Shown here in pieces: positions 56,328 through 64,000 of a stretch of 64,000 nucleotides of DNA. The stretch is from Rhizobium leguminosarum bv. trifolii WSM2297. Lineage in GTDB: Bacteria; Pseudomonadota; Alphaproteobacteria; Rhizobiales; Rhizobiaceae. A program made the position numbers and the translations under genes. The notes under the pieces are model-generated. The model saw only the letters and a list, made by a program, of their open reading frames with translations. It was not told where the DNA came from and ran no database searches. Each line of letters starts with the position of its first letter. Position 1 is the stretch's first letter. The stretch spans positions 274,911 through 338,910 of the forward strand of contig NZ_JH719395.1 in assembly GCF_000271845.1 (NCBI RefSeq), written 5' to 3'.

Positions 56328-56882
56328 ATGAAGAACGATCGGGACGATGTTCCCTTCTCCTATCACGTCAAGGTCGGCCATATCTCGGCCAACCCCGTCG
56401 AGGTCCATGTCGAGGCCGACGCAAACGAATTGAAGGCGCTTGCCGAGAGCTGGAACGTCGTTTCCGTCGACGATCTCAGCGCCGATCTGCAGATCGGCCG
56501 CTGGAAGCGCGACGGCGTGCGTATCAAGGGCCGCGTGAAGGCGAAGATCGTCCAATCCTGCGTGGTGACGCTGGAACCGGTCGAATCCGCCATAGACGAG
56601 AGCTTCGAGCAGATCTTCGTGCCGGAGGGTTCCAAGCTTGCCCGCCAGGCCGGCAATGATGCCGGCGAGATGTTGCTCGATCCCGACGGCCCCGATCTGC
56701 CCGAGACCTTTGTCGGCGATACGATCGATGCCGGCGAGGTGGTTGCCGAATTCGCCGCACTCGCGATCGATCCCTATCCGCGTAAGGGGGGTATCGAATT
56801 CGCAGGCCATATCGAGGATAGCGGCGAGGACGACAAAAAGCCTTCGGCATTCGCGGCCCTCAAGGATTGGAAAAAGGACTGA
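56328..56882 (+). CDS. DUF177 (YceD) family protein
   Basis: This 184-residue protein of the YceD/DUF177 family, implicated in 23S rRNA accumulation, has the conserved RVKAKIVQSCVVTLEPVES (Cys-x8-E-x-V type) segment and an acidic C-terminal half (EMLLDPDGPDLPE). GAGGAGGAAATC precedes the ATG at 56328. It precedes plsX as in many bacteria, but rpmF, which often lies between them, is absent. Confidence 0.9.
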   Translation: MKNDRDDVPFSYHVKVGHISANPVEVHVEADANELKALAESWNVVSVDDLSADLQIGRWKRDGVRIKGRVKAKIVQSCVVTLEPVESAIDESFEQIFVPEGSKLARQAGNDAGEMLLDPDGPDLPETFVGDTIDAGEVVAEFAALAIDPYPRKGGIEFAGHIEDSGEDDKKPSAFAALKDWKKD

Positions 56883-56980
56883 AGCGCCTCTGGCATTTGA
56901 CATAATTCAGTTGTAAGCGACGCCAAAACCGGTATTTTGGCCGAAATTTCGCCCTCGGCGAAAAGAAGGATCAGGGACGC

Positions 56981-58027
56981 GTGATCAGAATATCTCTCGA
57001 CCTCATGGGTGGCGACTTTGGTCCCCAGGTTGTCATCCCCGGCGCCGCCAAGGCGCTGGACCGGCATCCGGATATTTCCTTCGTTTTCTACGGTCTCAAG
57101 GAACAGTGCGATCCGGTTCTTGCCAAGTTTCCGAAGCTCAAGGAAAAATCGATCTTTCACGATTGCGAGCTCGCCGTCAGCATGGAAGAGAAGCCGAGCC
57201 AGGCGTTGCGCCGCGGCCGCTATATCTCCACCATGTGGCGCTCGATCGAGGCGGTGAAGACGGGTGAAGCCGATGTGGCGGTCTCAGCCGGCAATACCGG
57301 GGCGCTGATGGCAATGGCGAAGTTCTGTCTGCGCACCATGGCCAATATCGAGCGCCCGGCGATCGCCGCAATCTGGCCGACGCTGAAAGGCGAGAGCATC
57401 GTGCTCGACGTCGGTGCGACGATCGGCGCCGATGCGCAGCAGCTGATGGATTTTGCCCTGATGGGCGGCGCCATGGCGCGGGCGCTGTTCGAGGTCGAAC
57501 GGCCGACGGTCGGCCTTCTCAACGTCGGCGTCGAGGAGATGAAAGGCCAGGAAGAGGTCAAGGAGGCCGGCCGGCTGTTACGCGAGGCGAACATCGATTC
57601 GCTCGAATATTCCGGCTTCGTCGAGGGCAACGACCTTGGCAAGGGCACGGTCGACGTCGTCGTCACCGAAGGGTTCTCAGGCAATATCGCGCTGAAGACG
57701 GCCGAAGGCACCGCCAAGCAGATCGGCGAATATCTGCGCGCTGCGATGTCGCGAACGCTGCTCGCCCGCATCGGCTACCTCTTCGCGAAAAGCGCCTTCG
57801 ACATGCTTCGCGAGAAGCTCGATCCGAGTAAGGTCAATGGCGGCGTGTTTCTCGGCCTGAACGGCATCGTCATCAAGAGCCATGGCGGGGCGAATGCCGA
57901 AGGCATCGCCGCTGCCATCGAAGTCGGTTACGACATGGCCAAGAACGGCCTTAATCAGAAAATAGAAAACGATCTTAAGAAATATCATGCCAAGCGGCTG
58001 CCCCCGATGGGCCCGGAAGCTGCATGA
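56981..58027 (+). CDS. plsX: Phosphate acyltransferase PlsX
   Basis: PlsX (348 residues) makes acyl-phosphate from acyl-ACP for phospholipid synthesis. Family blocks are [52 protein letters not shown] and [13 protein letters not shown]. The start codon is GTG (GTGATCAGAATA), supported by the family N-terminus. It is in the fatty-acid/phospholipid operon with fabH. Confidence 0.96.
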   Translation: MIRISLDLMGGDFGPQVVIPGAAKALDRHPDISFVFYGLKEQCDPVLAKFPKLKEKSIFHDCELAVSMEEKPSQALRRGRYISTMWRSIEAVKTGEADVAVSAGNTGALMAMAKFCLRTMANIERPAIAAIWPTLKGESIVLDVGATIGADAQQLMDFALMGGAMARALFEVERPTVGLLNVGVEEMKGQEEVKEAGRLLREANIDSLEYSGFVEGNDLGKGTVDVVVTEGFSGNIALKTAEGTAKQIGEYLRAAMSRTLLARIGYLFAKSAFDMLREKLDPSKVNGGVFLGLNGIVIKSHGGANAEGIAAAIEVGYDMAKNGLNQKIENDLKKYHAKRLPPMGPEAA

Positions 58028-58047
58028 GCAATGGGGTTCAATCGAAT

Positions 58048-59019
58048 ATGATCCGTTCAGTGGTTCGCGGGTTCGGAGCCGCACTTCCGAAGCGCGTGAT
58101 GACCAATGGTGACATGGAGGCGATCGTCGACACGTCGGACGAATGGATCGTCCAGCGCACCGGCATCCGTCAGCGTTATGTCGCCGGCGATGACGAGACG
58201 ACGGCGTCGCTCGGCGAGGCCGCCGCGCGTGCTGCCCTTGCCAATGGCGGCCTGAAGCCGGCCGATATCGATCTGATCATCTGTGCCACCTCGACGCCTG
58301 ATAACACCTTTCCGGCAACCTCGGTCAACATCCAGAACCGCCTCGGCATGAGCCACGGCTTCGCCTTCGACGTCCAGGCCGTCTGCACCGGTTTCGTCTA
58401 TGCGGTCACGACAGCGGATGCCTATATTCGCGGTGGCCTTGCCAAGCGCGTTCTCGTCATTGGCGCTGAAACCTTTTCACGTATTCTCGACTGGAACGAC
58501 CGCACCACCTGCGTGCTGTTCGGCGACGGTGCCGGTGCGATCGTGCTCGAAGCGACCGAAGGCGAGGGCACTGTTGCCGATCGCGGCGTACTCACGGCGC
58601 ATCTGCGCTCCGACGGCTCGCACAAGGATAAGCTCTATGTCGATGGCGGGCCGTCGTCGACGGGCACGGTCGGCAAGCTGCGCATGGAAGGCCGCGAGGT
58701 CTTCAAATACGCCGTCGGCATGATCACCGATGTCATTCAGGCTGCCTTCGATTCCACAGGCACCACCGCAGACGACCTCGACTGGCTGGTGCCGCATCAG
58801 GCCAATCGGCGCATTATCGACGGTTCGGCCAAGAAGCTGAACATCGATCCGGCGAAGGTCGTCATCACGGTCGATCTGCACGGCAATACCTCGGCGGCCT
58901 CGATCCCGCTCGCCCTCGCGACCGCTGCTGGCGACGGCCGCATCAAGAAGGGCGACCTGGTGATGCTCGAGGCGATGGGCGGCGGCTTCACCTGGGGCGC
59001 CGTCCTGCTGCGCTGGTAG
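58048..59019 (+). CDS. fabH: Beta-ketoacyl-ACP synthase III
   Basis: FabH (323 residues) condenses acetyl-CoA with malonyl-ACP to start fatty acid synthesis. The catalytic triad is C113 in QAVCTGF, H250 in VPHQANRRI and N280 in GNTSAAS. The start [13 protein letters not shown] gives the standard length; an in-frame ATG at 58024 overlapping the plsX stop (ATGA) would add 8 residues and is possible. Confidence 0.95.
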   Translation: MIRSVVRGFGAALPKRVMTNGDMEAIVDTSDEWIVQRTGIRQRYVAGDDETTASLGEAAARAALANGGLKPADIDLIICATSTPDNTFPATSVNIQNRLGMSHGFAFDVQAVCTGFVYAVTTADAYIRGGLAKRVLVIGAETFSRILDWNDRTTCVLFGDGAGAIVLEATEGEGTVADRGVLTAHLRSDGSHKDKLYVDGGPSSTGTVGKLRMEGREVFKYAVGMITDVIQAAFDSTGTTADDLDWLVPHQANRRIIDGSAKKLNIDPAKVVITVDLHGNTSAASIPLALATAAGDGRIKKGDLVMLEAMGGGFTWGAVLLRW

Positions 59020-59123
59020 GCGCAAATCCAAAAAACTGGCGGCGAACAAGAGCTTGACCGTAAGGCGCAAGACAAATACTCTTTGCGCGATTTCACAAAA
59101 TATTTGTAATGGGCGGGGAAACC

Positions 59124-59462
59124 ATGACCGGAAAGACAGTGACGCGAGCAGATCTGGCGGAATCCGTTTTTCGCAAGGTCGGGCTCTCCCGAACCGAATC
59201 TGCGGAACTTGTGGAAACCGTCATCGACGAAGTTTGCAACGCCATCGTGCGGGGTGAAACCGTCAAGCTGTCCTCCTTCGCCACCTTCCAGGTGCGCGAC
59301 AAGAACGAGCGGATCGGCCGCAACCCGAAGACCGGCGAGGAGGTTCCGATTTCTCCCCGCCGGGTCATGACGTTCAAGGCGTCGAACGTGCTGAAGACGC
59401 GCATCCTCAAGGCGCATGTCGCCCGCAAGGTCAAGCTGAAGCCGCAGAATCCGGCCTCCTGA
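59124..59462 (+). CDS. ihfA: Integration host factor subunit alpha
   Basis: IhfA (112 residues) is a DNA-bending HU/IHF-fold subunit. It has [37 protein letters not shown] and the DNA-contacting arm [19 protein letters not shown] with the intercalating proline. The ATG at 59124 follows GGGCGGGGAAACC and gives the standard rhizobial length; 59109 is an alternative. It lies between fabH and the MerR gene, the conserved alphaproteobacterial order. Confidence 0.96.
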   Translation: MTGKTVTRADLAESVFRKVGLSRTESAELVETVIDEVCNAIVRGETVKLSSFATFQVRDKNERIGRNPKTGEEVPISPRRVMTFKASNVLKTRILKAHVARKVKLKPQNPAS

Positions 59463-59473
59463 TCATCGGCTTC

Positions 59474-59497
59474 CCGTTTCCAAACGGCATTTTTTTC
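59474..59497 (+). terminator. Probable terminator after ihfA
   Basis: CCGTTTCCAAACGG is followed by CATTTTTTTCC. The stem is short with a tight loop, so this is tentative. Confidence 0.55.
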
Positions 59498-59611
59498 CTT
59501 CGCATCGTCCTGCGTTGTGCGCAACGTCGAGACATGACTTGAATTGTCGGCGCCAAACCGTTGAAATATGATGAGTCGCCGTAAAATCGAGCCGCGAGGT
59601 CGCGTAGCATT

Positions 59612-60151
59612 ATGACGTTGGACAAGAGCCCCGATGCCTTTCGCACCATCAGCGAAGTCGCAGACGATCTTGATCTGCCGCAGCATGTGCTGCGCTTCTG
59701 GGAAACGCGTTTTCCGCAGATAAAGCCGATGAAGCGTGGCGGCGGCCGTCGCTACTACCGGCCCGAGGATGTCGATCTCCTCAAGGGCATCCGGCATTTG
59801 CTCTATGATCACGGCTACACGATCAAGGGTGTGCAGAAGCTTCTGAAAACCAACGGCAACAAGTTCGTCATATCGGTCGGCCATGGCGATCTCGCCAGCG
59901 TCGAGGCGCTTGCGTCGGGCGTGCAGGAGGCGAGCGCCGGGGAACCGCGCGTCGGCATGGCCGATGAAGACCAGATTGTCGGCCGCGCCAAGCCGCCGAT
60001 TACCCGCCGCTTCTTCAATTTTGTAGCTGGCGAGGACGAGCAGGAAGTCTCGATCGGCAAGTCGAGCGTCGGCAAGGAAGACAGGGCGTTGCTGCAGGAG
60101 GCGCTCTACGACCTGCTGGAGTGCAAGCGCCTGCTCGATCAGGTGCGCTGA
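59612..60151 (+). CDS. MerR family transcriptional regulator
   Basis: This 179-residue protein has an N-terminal MerR helix-turn-helix ([20 protein letters not shown], then [19 protein letters not shown]). A central variable region follows, then a C-terminal helix ([15 protein letters not shown]). No metal-binding cysteines are seen. It directly follows ihfA in most Rhizobiales; its targets are not known to me. Confidence 0.9.
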   Translation: MTLDKSPDAFRTISEVADDLDLPQHVLRFWETRFPQIKPMKRGGGRRYYRPEDVDLLKGIRHLLYDHGYTIKGVQKLLKTNGNKFVISVGHGDLASVEALASGVQEASAGEPRVGMADEDQIVGRAKPPITRRFFNFVAGEDEQEVSIGKSSVGKEDRALLQEALYDLLECKRLLDQVR

Positions 60152-60162
60152 CTGAAACTCTC

Positions 60163-60222
60163 TATTTTATGCATGTCGTTATTCCGGAATCGCTGCACGC
60201 GACCCGGCTACATGCGTCAGGC
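60163..60222. repeat. Palindromic dispersed repeat downstream of merR (copy B)
   Basis: TTTTATGCATGTCGTTATTC begins the element and ACATGCGTCA ends it in inverted orientation. The 26-base core 60165-60190 is the reverse complement of 31183-31208 with one difference. It lies between the convergent MerR and response-regulator genes. Confidence 0.65.
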
Positions 60223-60564
60223 TTCGGTAAGCCGCTTCATCGTCTGTTCGAGTTCGCTGAGCTGGAAGGGTTTTTGCAGCACCGGCAATGTGCTCGGGCT
60301 GCTGCCGGCAGGGGCGGCGCCGTATCCCGTCGCGTAGACATAGGGTTTGCCGCGTTCGTCGAGCAGTTTTGCGACCGGCAGCGAGCTCTGTCCGGCCAGC
60401 GAGACGTCGAGAATGGCAGCGTCGAATTCCGTGTCCCTGGCGGCTGCCAGCGCCCGTTCAAGATCGGGCGCGCTGGCGCAAACCCGGTAGCCGAGATCGG
60501 CGAGCATATCCTCGAGCAGCATGGCAATCAGCGCATCGTCTTCGACGATGAATATGTCTTTCAT
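60217..60564 (-). CDS. Single-domain response regulator
   Basis: This 115-residue stand-alone receiver domain has the acidic pair D9-D10 in FIVEDD, the phosphoacceptor D53 in AILDVSL, a switch residue region YATGYG and the lysine in LQKPFQ. There is no output domain, so it likely acts by protein interaction, possibly with the divergent hybrid kinase whose gene starts 270 bases away. Starts at 60597 or at the internal GTG are alternatives. Confidence 0.9.
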   Translation of the reverse strand: MKDIFIVEDDALIAMLLEDMLADLGYRVCASAPDLERALAAARDTEFDAAILDVSLAGQSSLPVAKLLDERGKPYVYATGYGAAPAGSSPSTLPVLQKPFQLSELEQTMKRLTEA

Positions 60565-60734
60565 GTTCGCGTCCACCCATTTCCCCTTGCCGGGCATGCG
60601 GATTTATGTGGACTCCGTGTAGGGCTCGTCAAGACGTGGTACCCGGCAGTGCGAGAAACAGTATATTGCCGGGTGAAATTCGATGTGTAAAAGCTGGGAT
60701 GCCGCCTGCGCAACGGCGACTGCATAATTCCTTC

Positions 60735-60820
60735 AATCGGAATCGATTTTGGGATAAAACTCTGCAGCAATTCAAAGTGTTACGGCGCCCTTTGCGCGTC
60801 TGAAAAGACGTGGCGCTGTA
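60735..60820 (+). repeat. Dispersed rhizobial repeat in the hybrid-kinase leader (copy 2)
   Basis: The element AATCGGAATCGATT ... TTCAAAGTGTTAC ... GCGCGTCTGAAAAGACG ... GGCGCTGTA matches the minus-strand element 721-805 in order, spacing and orientation. It ends 14 bases before the kinase ATG, immediately before AGGAGGGG. Confidence 0.75.
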
Positions 60821-60834
60821 AGGAGGGGTCTGGA

Positions 60835-62481
60835 ATGGATTTGCTGAGTGCCACGGATTGGCTGCGTCATAGGCCGGGTTATACATATCCGCTGGCCGTT
60901 GCCTTCGTTGGCCTGACGTTTCTTCTGAGGCTTGCCGTCAGCGACTATCTCTCCGGATTTCCCTTCCTGAGCTTCCTCCCGGCGATATTGCTGGCGAGTT
61001 TCATAGGCGGCGCCGGGCCTGGCCTCGTCGCGGCAATATTGGCCGCTTTCATCGTCCAGCAGTTTTTCGTCGAGCCGCACGATACCTTCTGGCCGGTCAG
61101 CGCCAGCCAATGGATTGGGCTGTCGACCTATCTCATCAATGCGATCATCATCGTCGGGCTGATGGAGATGATCATCATCGCGCATGGCCGGCAGAGCCGC
61201 CTCCGCAACGAGCTCAACAGTTTCAACACGCGCCTCGAACAGACGGTGGTCCAGCGCACCGCCGAACTCAGGCACGAGATGGAAGAGAATGCCGCCGCAC
61301 AGGCCCAGGTCCGCCAGTTGCAGAAGATGGAGACGATCGGTCAGCTCACTGGCGGCGTCGCCCATGATTTCAATAACATGCTGGCGATCATCATCGGCAA
61401 CCTCGATCTCGCCCAGCGGCGGATGACCGGACACGAGGATCCCCGCCTGCTGAACTCCATCCAGAATGCCAAAGACGGCGCCCAAAGGGCCGCGGTTCTG
61501 ACCGCGCGCCTTCTCGCTTTCTCGCGCCAGCAGCCGCTTGCCCCTGAGGTGATCGATCTCAACAAGCTGGTCGGCGGCATGTCGGAGTTGCTGCGGCGTA
61601 CACTCGGTGAGCAGATCCGGATCGAGACCGTGCTTGCCGGCGGGCTCTGGCCGAGTTTTGCCGATTTGAGCCAGCTTGAGAATGCTATTCTGAACCTTGC
61701 CGTCAACGCCCGCGACGCCATGCCCGGCGGCGGACATCTGACCATCGAGACCGCCAATACCGAACTCGACGAGCGATATTCCCGCATGCATTCGGAGGTC
61801 GAGGCTGGCCAATATGTGATGGTCAGCATCACCGACACCGGCACCGGCATGTCGCCCGACGTGATCGACCGGGCGTTCGATCCGTTCTACACCACCAAGG
61901 GTCCGGGCAAGGGCACCGGTCTCGGCCTCAGCCAGGTTTACGGCTACATCAAGCAGAGCGGCGGCCACATCAAGATCTATTCGGAGATCGACAGGGGCAC
62001 GACGGTAAAGATCTATCTACCCCGGCATGTCGGGGCGACGGACGCCAGGTTGAATGCGGCTGGCGCCCAGCCTATCCCTCAGGGCAGTGTCAACGATACG
62101 ATCCTGGTGGTGGAGGATGATGAAAACGTCCGCATGATGACCGCCGAAAGCCTGCATGAACTCGGTTACACCGTGTTGCAGGCGGCAAGCGGCATGGAGG
62201 CGCTTCTGCTTCTGGAAGAAAATCGGGAGGTCGACCTGATCTTCACCGATATCGTCATGCCGCAAATGAGCGGGCGCCAGCTTGCCGATATCGTTCAGGA
62301 AAAATGGCCGGCGATCCGCATCCTCTACACGACGGGCTATACCCGCAATGCCATCGTCCATAACGGGGTACTCGACCATGGCGTCTCCCTGCTTGCCAAG
62401 CCCTTCAGCCTGGAGCAACTCGCCCACAAGATCCGCGAACTTCTGAATGTGCCGGCGAGAATGGAAGACGAGAGGACGTGA
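60835..62481 (+). CDS. Hybrid sensor histidine kinase with DUF4118 membrane domain and receiver
   Basis: This 548-residue protein has a DUF4118/KdpD-like four-helix membrane domain (about residues 15-120), a coiled-coil linker, and a HisKA domain with phosphoacceptor H177 in GGVAHDFNNML. A HATPase follows (N box LNLAVNARDAMPGGG, G boxes DTGTGMSPDV and GKGTGLGLSQVYG), then a C-terminal receiver with D472 in IFTDIVMP. The signal is unknown. A strong AGGAGGGG Shine-Dalgarno precedes the ATG. The divergent single-domain receiver is a likely partner. Confidence 0.93.
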   Translation: MDLLSATDWLRHRPGYTYPLAVAFVGLTFLLRLAVSDYLSGFPFLSFLPAILLASFIGGAGPGLVAAILAAFIVQQFFVEPHDTFWPVSASQWIGLSTYLINAIIIVGLMEMIIIAHGRQSRLRNELNSFNTRLEQTVVQRTAELRHEMEENAAAQAQVRQLQKMETIGQLTGGVAHDFNNMLAIIIGNLDLAQRRMTGHEDPRLLNSIQNAKDGAQRAAVLTARLLAFSRQQPLAPEVIDLNKLVGGMSELLRRTLGEQIRIETVLAGGLWPSFADLSQLENAILNLAVNARDAMPGGGHLTIETANTELDERYSRMHSEVEAGQYVMVSITDTGTGMSPDVIDRAFDPFYTTKGPGKGTGLGLSQVYGYIKQSGGHIKIYSEIDRGTTVKIYLPRHVGATDARLNAAGAQPIPQGSVNDTILVVEDDENVRMMTAESLHELGYTVLQAASGMEALLLLEENREVDLIFTDIVMPQMSGRQLADIVQEKWPAIRILYTTGYTRNAIVHNGVLDHGVSLLAKPFSLEQLAHKIRELLNVPARMEDERT

Positions 62482-62486
62482 AGCCA

Positions 62487-62589
62487 TTAGAGCATGACGC
62501 CGAAAAGTGCGCGCGGTTTTCTCATGATACCATGCTCTAACTCTTTAATTTAGAACTGGATTCAGATTTTAGGCCGGACGCCTAAAATC
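62487..62589. repeat. Double palindromic intergenic element
   Basis: TTAGAGCATG (62487-62496) pairs with CATGCTCTAA (62531-62540), with an inner GAAAA/TTTTC pair. A second perfect stem GATTTTAGGC/GCCTAAAATC lies at 62565-62589. I recognise this layout as a repeat common in rhizobial intergenic DNA. It lies between the convergent kinase and DUF1236 genes and may also terminate transcription. Confidence 0.7.
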
Positions 62590-62631
62590 ATCCTGTTTCA
62601 GGCGTCCGCACGTCCACTGTTCCCGATCGCT

Positions 62632-62937
62632 TTATTCCAGGACCTGGATCACCCGGTGCGTCTTCGGCTCGACGATGACGCGCCGCTCATTGACGACGGT
62701 ATAACCATAACCGTCGACGTCAGGCACGGTGTGGACGACGACGGTATCGGGCAGCGTTGCGCCGACGGCGATATCGCCGTCATAGACGACGGACGGCGTG
62801 TTCTGTTCCATCACATAGGTGCGCACCTCGCCGGGTAACACAGTCGGTGCGGGATCGGTGACGATGACCGTGCTCTGCGCGAAGGCGGCGGAGCCGAAGG
62901 TCAGCATGGCGGCCGCAGTCAGCATGATCTTGCGCAT
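62632..62937 (-). CDS. Small secreted DUF1236-like protein
   Basis: This 101-residue protein has a signal peptide (MRKIMLTAAAMLTFGSAAFA). Its mature part carries APTVLPGEVRTYVMEQ and GYGYTVVNERRVIVEPKT, typical of DUF1236 domains found in Rhizobiales periplasmic proteins. The function is unknown. Confidence 0.82.
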   Translation of the reverse strand: MRKIMLTAAAMLTFGSAAFAQSTVIVTDPAPTVLPGEVRTYVMEQNTPSVVYDGDIAVGATLPDTVVVHTVPDVDGYGYTVVNERRVIVEPKTHRVIQVLE

Positions 62938-63263
62938 GGGATGTTCTCCTTTTTAACCTGAGACATCAAGGCAACGCCAGCCATGCGGCATAGTTCCGGC
63001 GTCGTCCTTTCGCTAGTGCGAGAGATGGGCGCCATGAGCGCAATTGAGGCGTTGCTTAATCAATTTATGCACCATACGGTTGACCTGTCCGAATCGCGGT
63101 CAGTGCGAGTCCGTCCGGTGGCATCAGGGCCGGCTGTTTACTCTTCATTAACCATGTTGGCGATTTATACCCTGTGAACGGCCGCGTGGTCGTTGATTCG
63201 AAGGTCCGTCGCGTTTCGGTTTGCGAATGGATATCTGGAAAGACGATTGCGGCGGCTCGAGAC
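62938..63263. promoter_or_regulatory. Divergent intergenic region upstream of bcsN
   Basis: This 326-base region has no credible gene. It contains TTAACCAT at 63148-63155, which equals the 8-base half site I associate with CtrA in alphaproteobacteria, about 110 bases before bcsN. No second half site was identified. It should hold the promoters of both flanking genes. Confidence 0.35.
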
Positions 63264-64000
63264 ATGCGTTTGCGGAAGACGATATCGCTGGTGGCTGTGG
63301 CAGGCATGATGGCCGGCTGTACGTCGACAGGCGGTGTGCGCCAGACCTCCGGGCCGGAGACGGTGGCGCCTGAAAAGGCGCTGGTCCTGCCGCCGCCGGG
63401 CGGCCCGTCGATCGTCAGCGTCGTCGAGCGCAAGCGTGGCAACGGCGTCGAGCAGACGGTTTCCTTGTTTACGTCATCCTCCGTGCCCGGCCAGAACTTC
63501 CTGGAAGTCCAGTTTTTCGGCGCGTCCGGGGCCAATCCCGGCACTGGCAATGCCGGCTTCAGCATGATCAACGAGAGCGGCATTGCCCGCGAAGTGGCTC
63601 GCTCGGCCCCCGGCGTGCCCATGGCAACGTCGGCGACCTTCCTGCAGAACAGCTACGGCCCCTTCGGTTATGCCTCCGGCCGCAGCCGTGTTGGCGACAC
63701 CTGCATCTATGCCTGGCAGCAGATCCGCTCGAGCGTCAATGCCAGCACCCAGGCGCGCAATTTCGGCATGATCCAGCTGCGCCTGCGTCTCTGCGACGCG
63801 AACGCCAGTGAGCGTCAGCTGCTCGGCATCGTCTATGGCTACACCATATTGGGCAGCTTCGACGGGGTGATCTGGAATCCTTACGGCAATCCGCCGCCCG
63901 CCGATGCCGCGCTCGGCCGCACCGGGGAGCCGATCTACCCCGACCAGGGCGGTTATCGCGCCAGCCCGATGCCGATCGGCTACGAGCCGGCGGCTGCCAT
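63264..64000 (+). CDS. bcsN: Cellulose biosynthesis lipoprotein BcsN (partial, 3' end outside window)
   Basis: At least 245 residues are visible. The N-terminal signal ISLVAVAGMMAGC ends in a lipobox-like MAGC (C19). The mature part has SIVSVVERKRGNGVEQT, FLEVQFFGASG, the GDTCIYAWQQIRS segment and a Pro-rich tail. I recognise the BcsN family, an outer-membrane-side component encoded next to bcsAB cellulose synthase genes in Rhizobium and Agrobacterium. Those genes would be expected just beyond the right edge. Confidence 0.82.
   Translation, partial: MRLRKTISLVAVAGMMAGCTSTGGVRQTSGPETVAPEKALVLPPPGGPSIVSVVERKRGNGVEQTVSLFTSSSVPGQNFLEVQFFGASGANPGTGNAGFSMINESGIAREVARSAPGVPMATSATFLQNSYGPFGYASGRSRVGDTCIYAWQQIRSSVNASTQARNFGMIQLRLRLCDANASERQLLGIVYGYTILGSFDGVIWNPYGNPPPADAALGRTGEPIYPDQGGYRASPMPIGYEPAAA

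Noticed and set aside
60152..60216. tRNA gene after the MerR regulator
   Set aside because: I recall a tRNA-Pro near this position in some relatives, but there is no cloverleaf or T-loop signature here; the sequence is a palindromic repeat.
1..64000. CRISPR array, prophage or complete insertion sequence
   Set aside because: No regularly spaced direct repeats, integrase, transposase or phage structural genes were found on either strand.

Overview
The window is a gene-dense, GC-rich stretch of alphaproteobacterial chromosome. It most likely comes from Rhizobium of the R. leguminosarum/R. etli group. The basis is gene content and order (ldtR-ldtP, hdaA, ppk-ppx, glyA-nrdR-ribD-ribE, DUF177-plsX-fabH-ihfA-merR, a BcsN lipoprotein), an Omp25/31-type outer-membrane barrel, and several palindromic repeat families typical of rhizobia. 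No tRNA, rRNA, CRISPR array, prophage or intact insertion sequence was seen. Most of the window is ordinary core genome. About 62 genes are called, with truncated genes at both ends (moaD, bcsN).

Layout: 0-3.7 kb holds a minus-strand run SDR-uvrC-pgsA-moaD. 4-10.4 kb holds an outer-membrane barrel, a GST, rlmJ, and a plus-strand trio of molybdopterin oxidoreductase, Nudix hydrolase and a stand-alone PhnM-like amidohydrolase. 10.4-12.1 kb looks like an accessory scar: a 3' remnant of a HlyD/PrsE-type secretion adaptor followed by a membrane acyltransferase. 12.1-19.7 kb carries purMN, an AI-2E-type permease, hdaA and ppk-ppx. 19.8-28.7 kb carries a RIME-like palindrome pair, a secreted phytase-like protein, a membrane adenylate/guanylate cyclase, rnd, a multicopper oxidase, aspS and a secreted protein of unknown function. 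28.9-38.9 kb carries parC, an SRPBCC protein, an AbrB/Doc toxin-antitoxin pair, an EamA permease, the aminoacyl-protein transferase bpt, an RDD protein, hemB, a small membrane protein and the ldtR/ldtP cell-wall module. 39.1-54.9 kb carries glyA-nrdR-ribD-ribE, then a minus-strand surface-polysaccharide block (rfbC-rfbB-rfbD-rfbA plus two unusual proteins) and small accessory genes, and only then ribH-nusB and the proton pump hppA. 55-64 kb carries bamE, a cytochrome bc1 chaperone, DUF177-plsX-fabH-ihfA-merR, a response regulator and a hybrid kinase, a DUF1236 protein and the start of bcsN.

The most unusual signal is a roughly 186-bp RIME-like inverted-repeat element lying in frame inside ribD, which adds about 62 residues to the reductase domain. 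A second copy of the same element lies between ppx and the phytase-like gene. Also notable are an 85-bp repeat placed as a leader just before pgsA and the hybrid kinase, a second repeat family (26-bp core, 25/26 identical) downstream of parC and merR, and the apparent interruption of the riboflavin operon by the dTDP-rhamnose/glycosyltransferase block.
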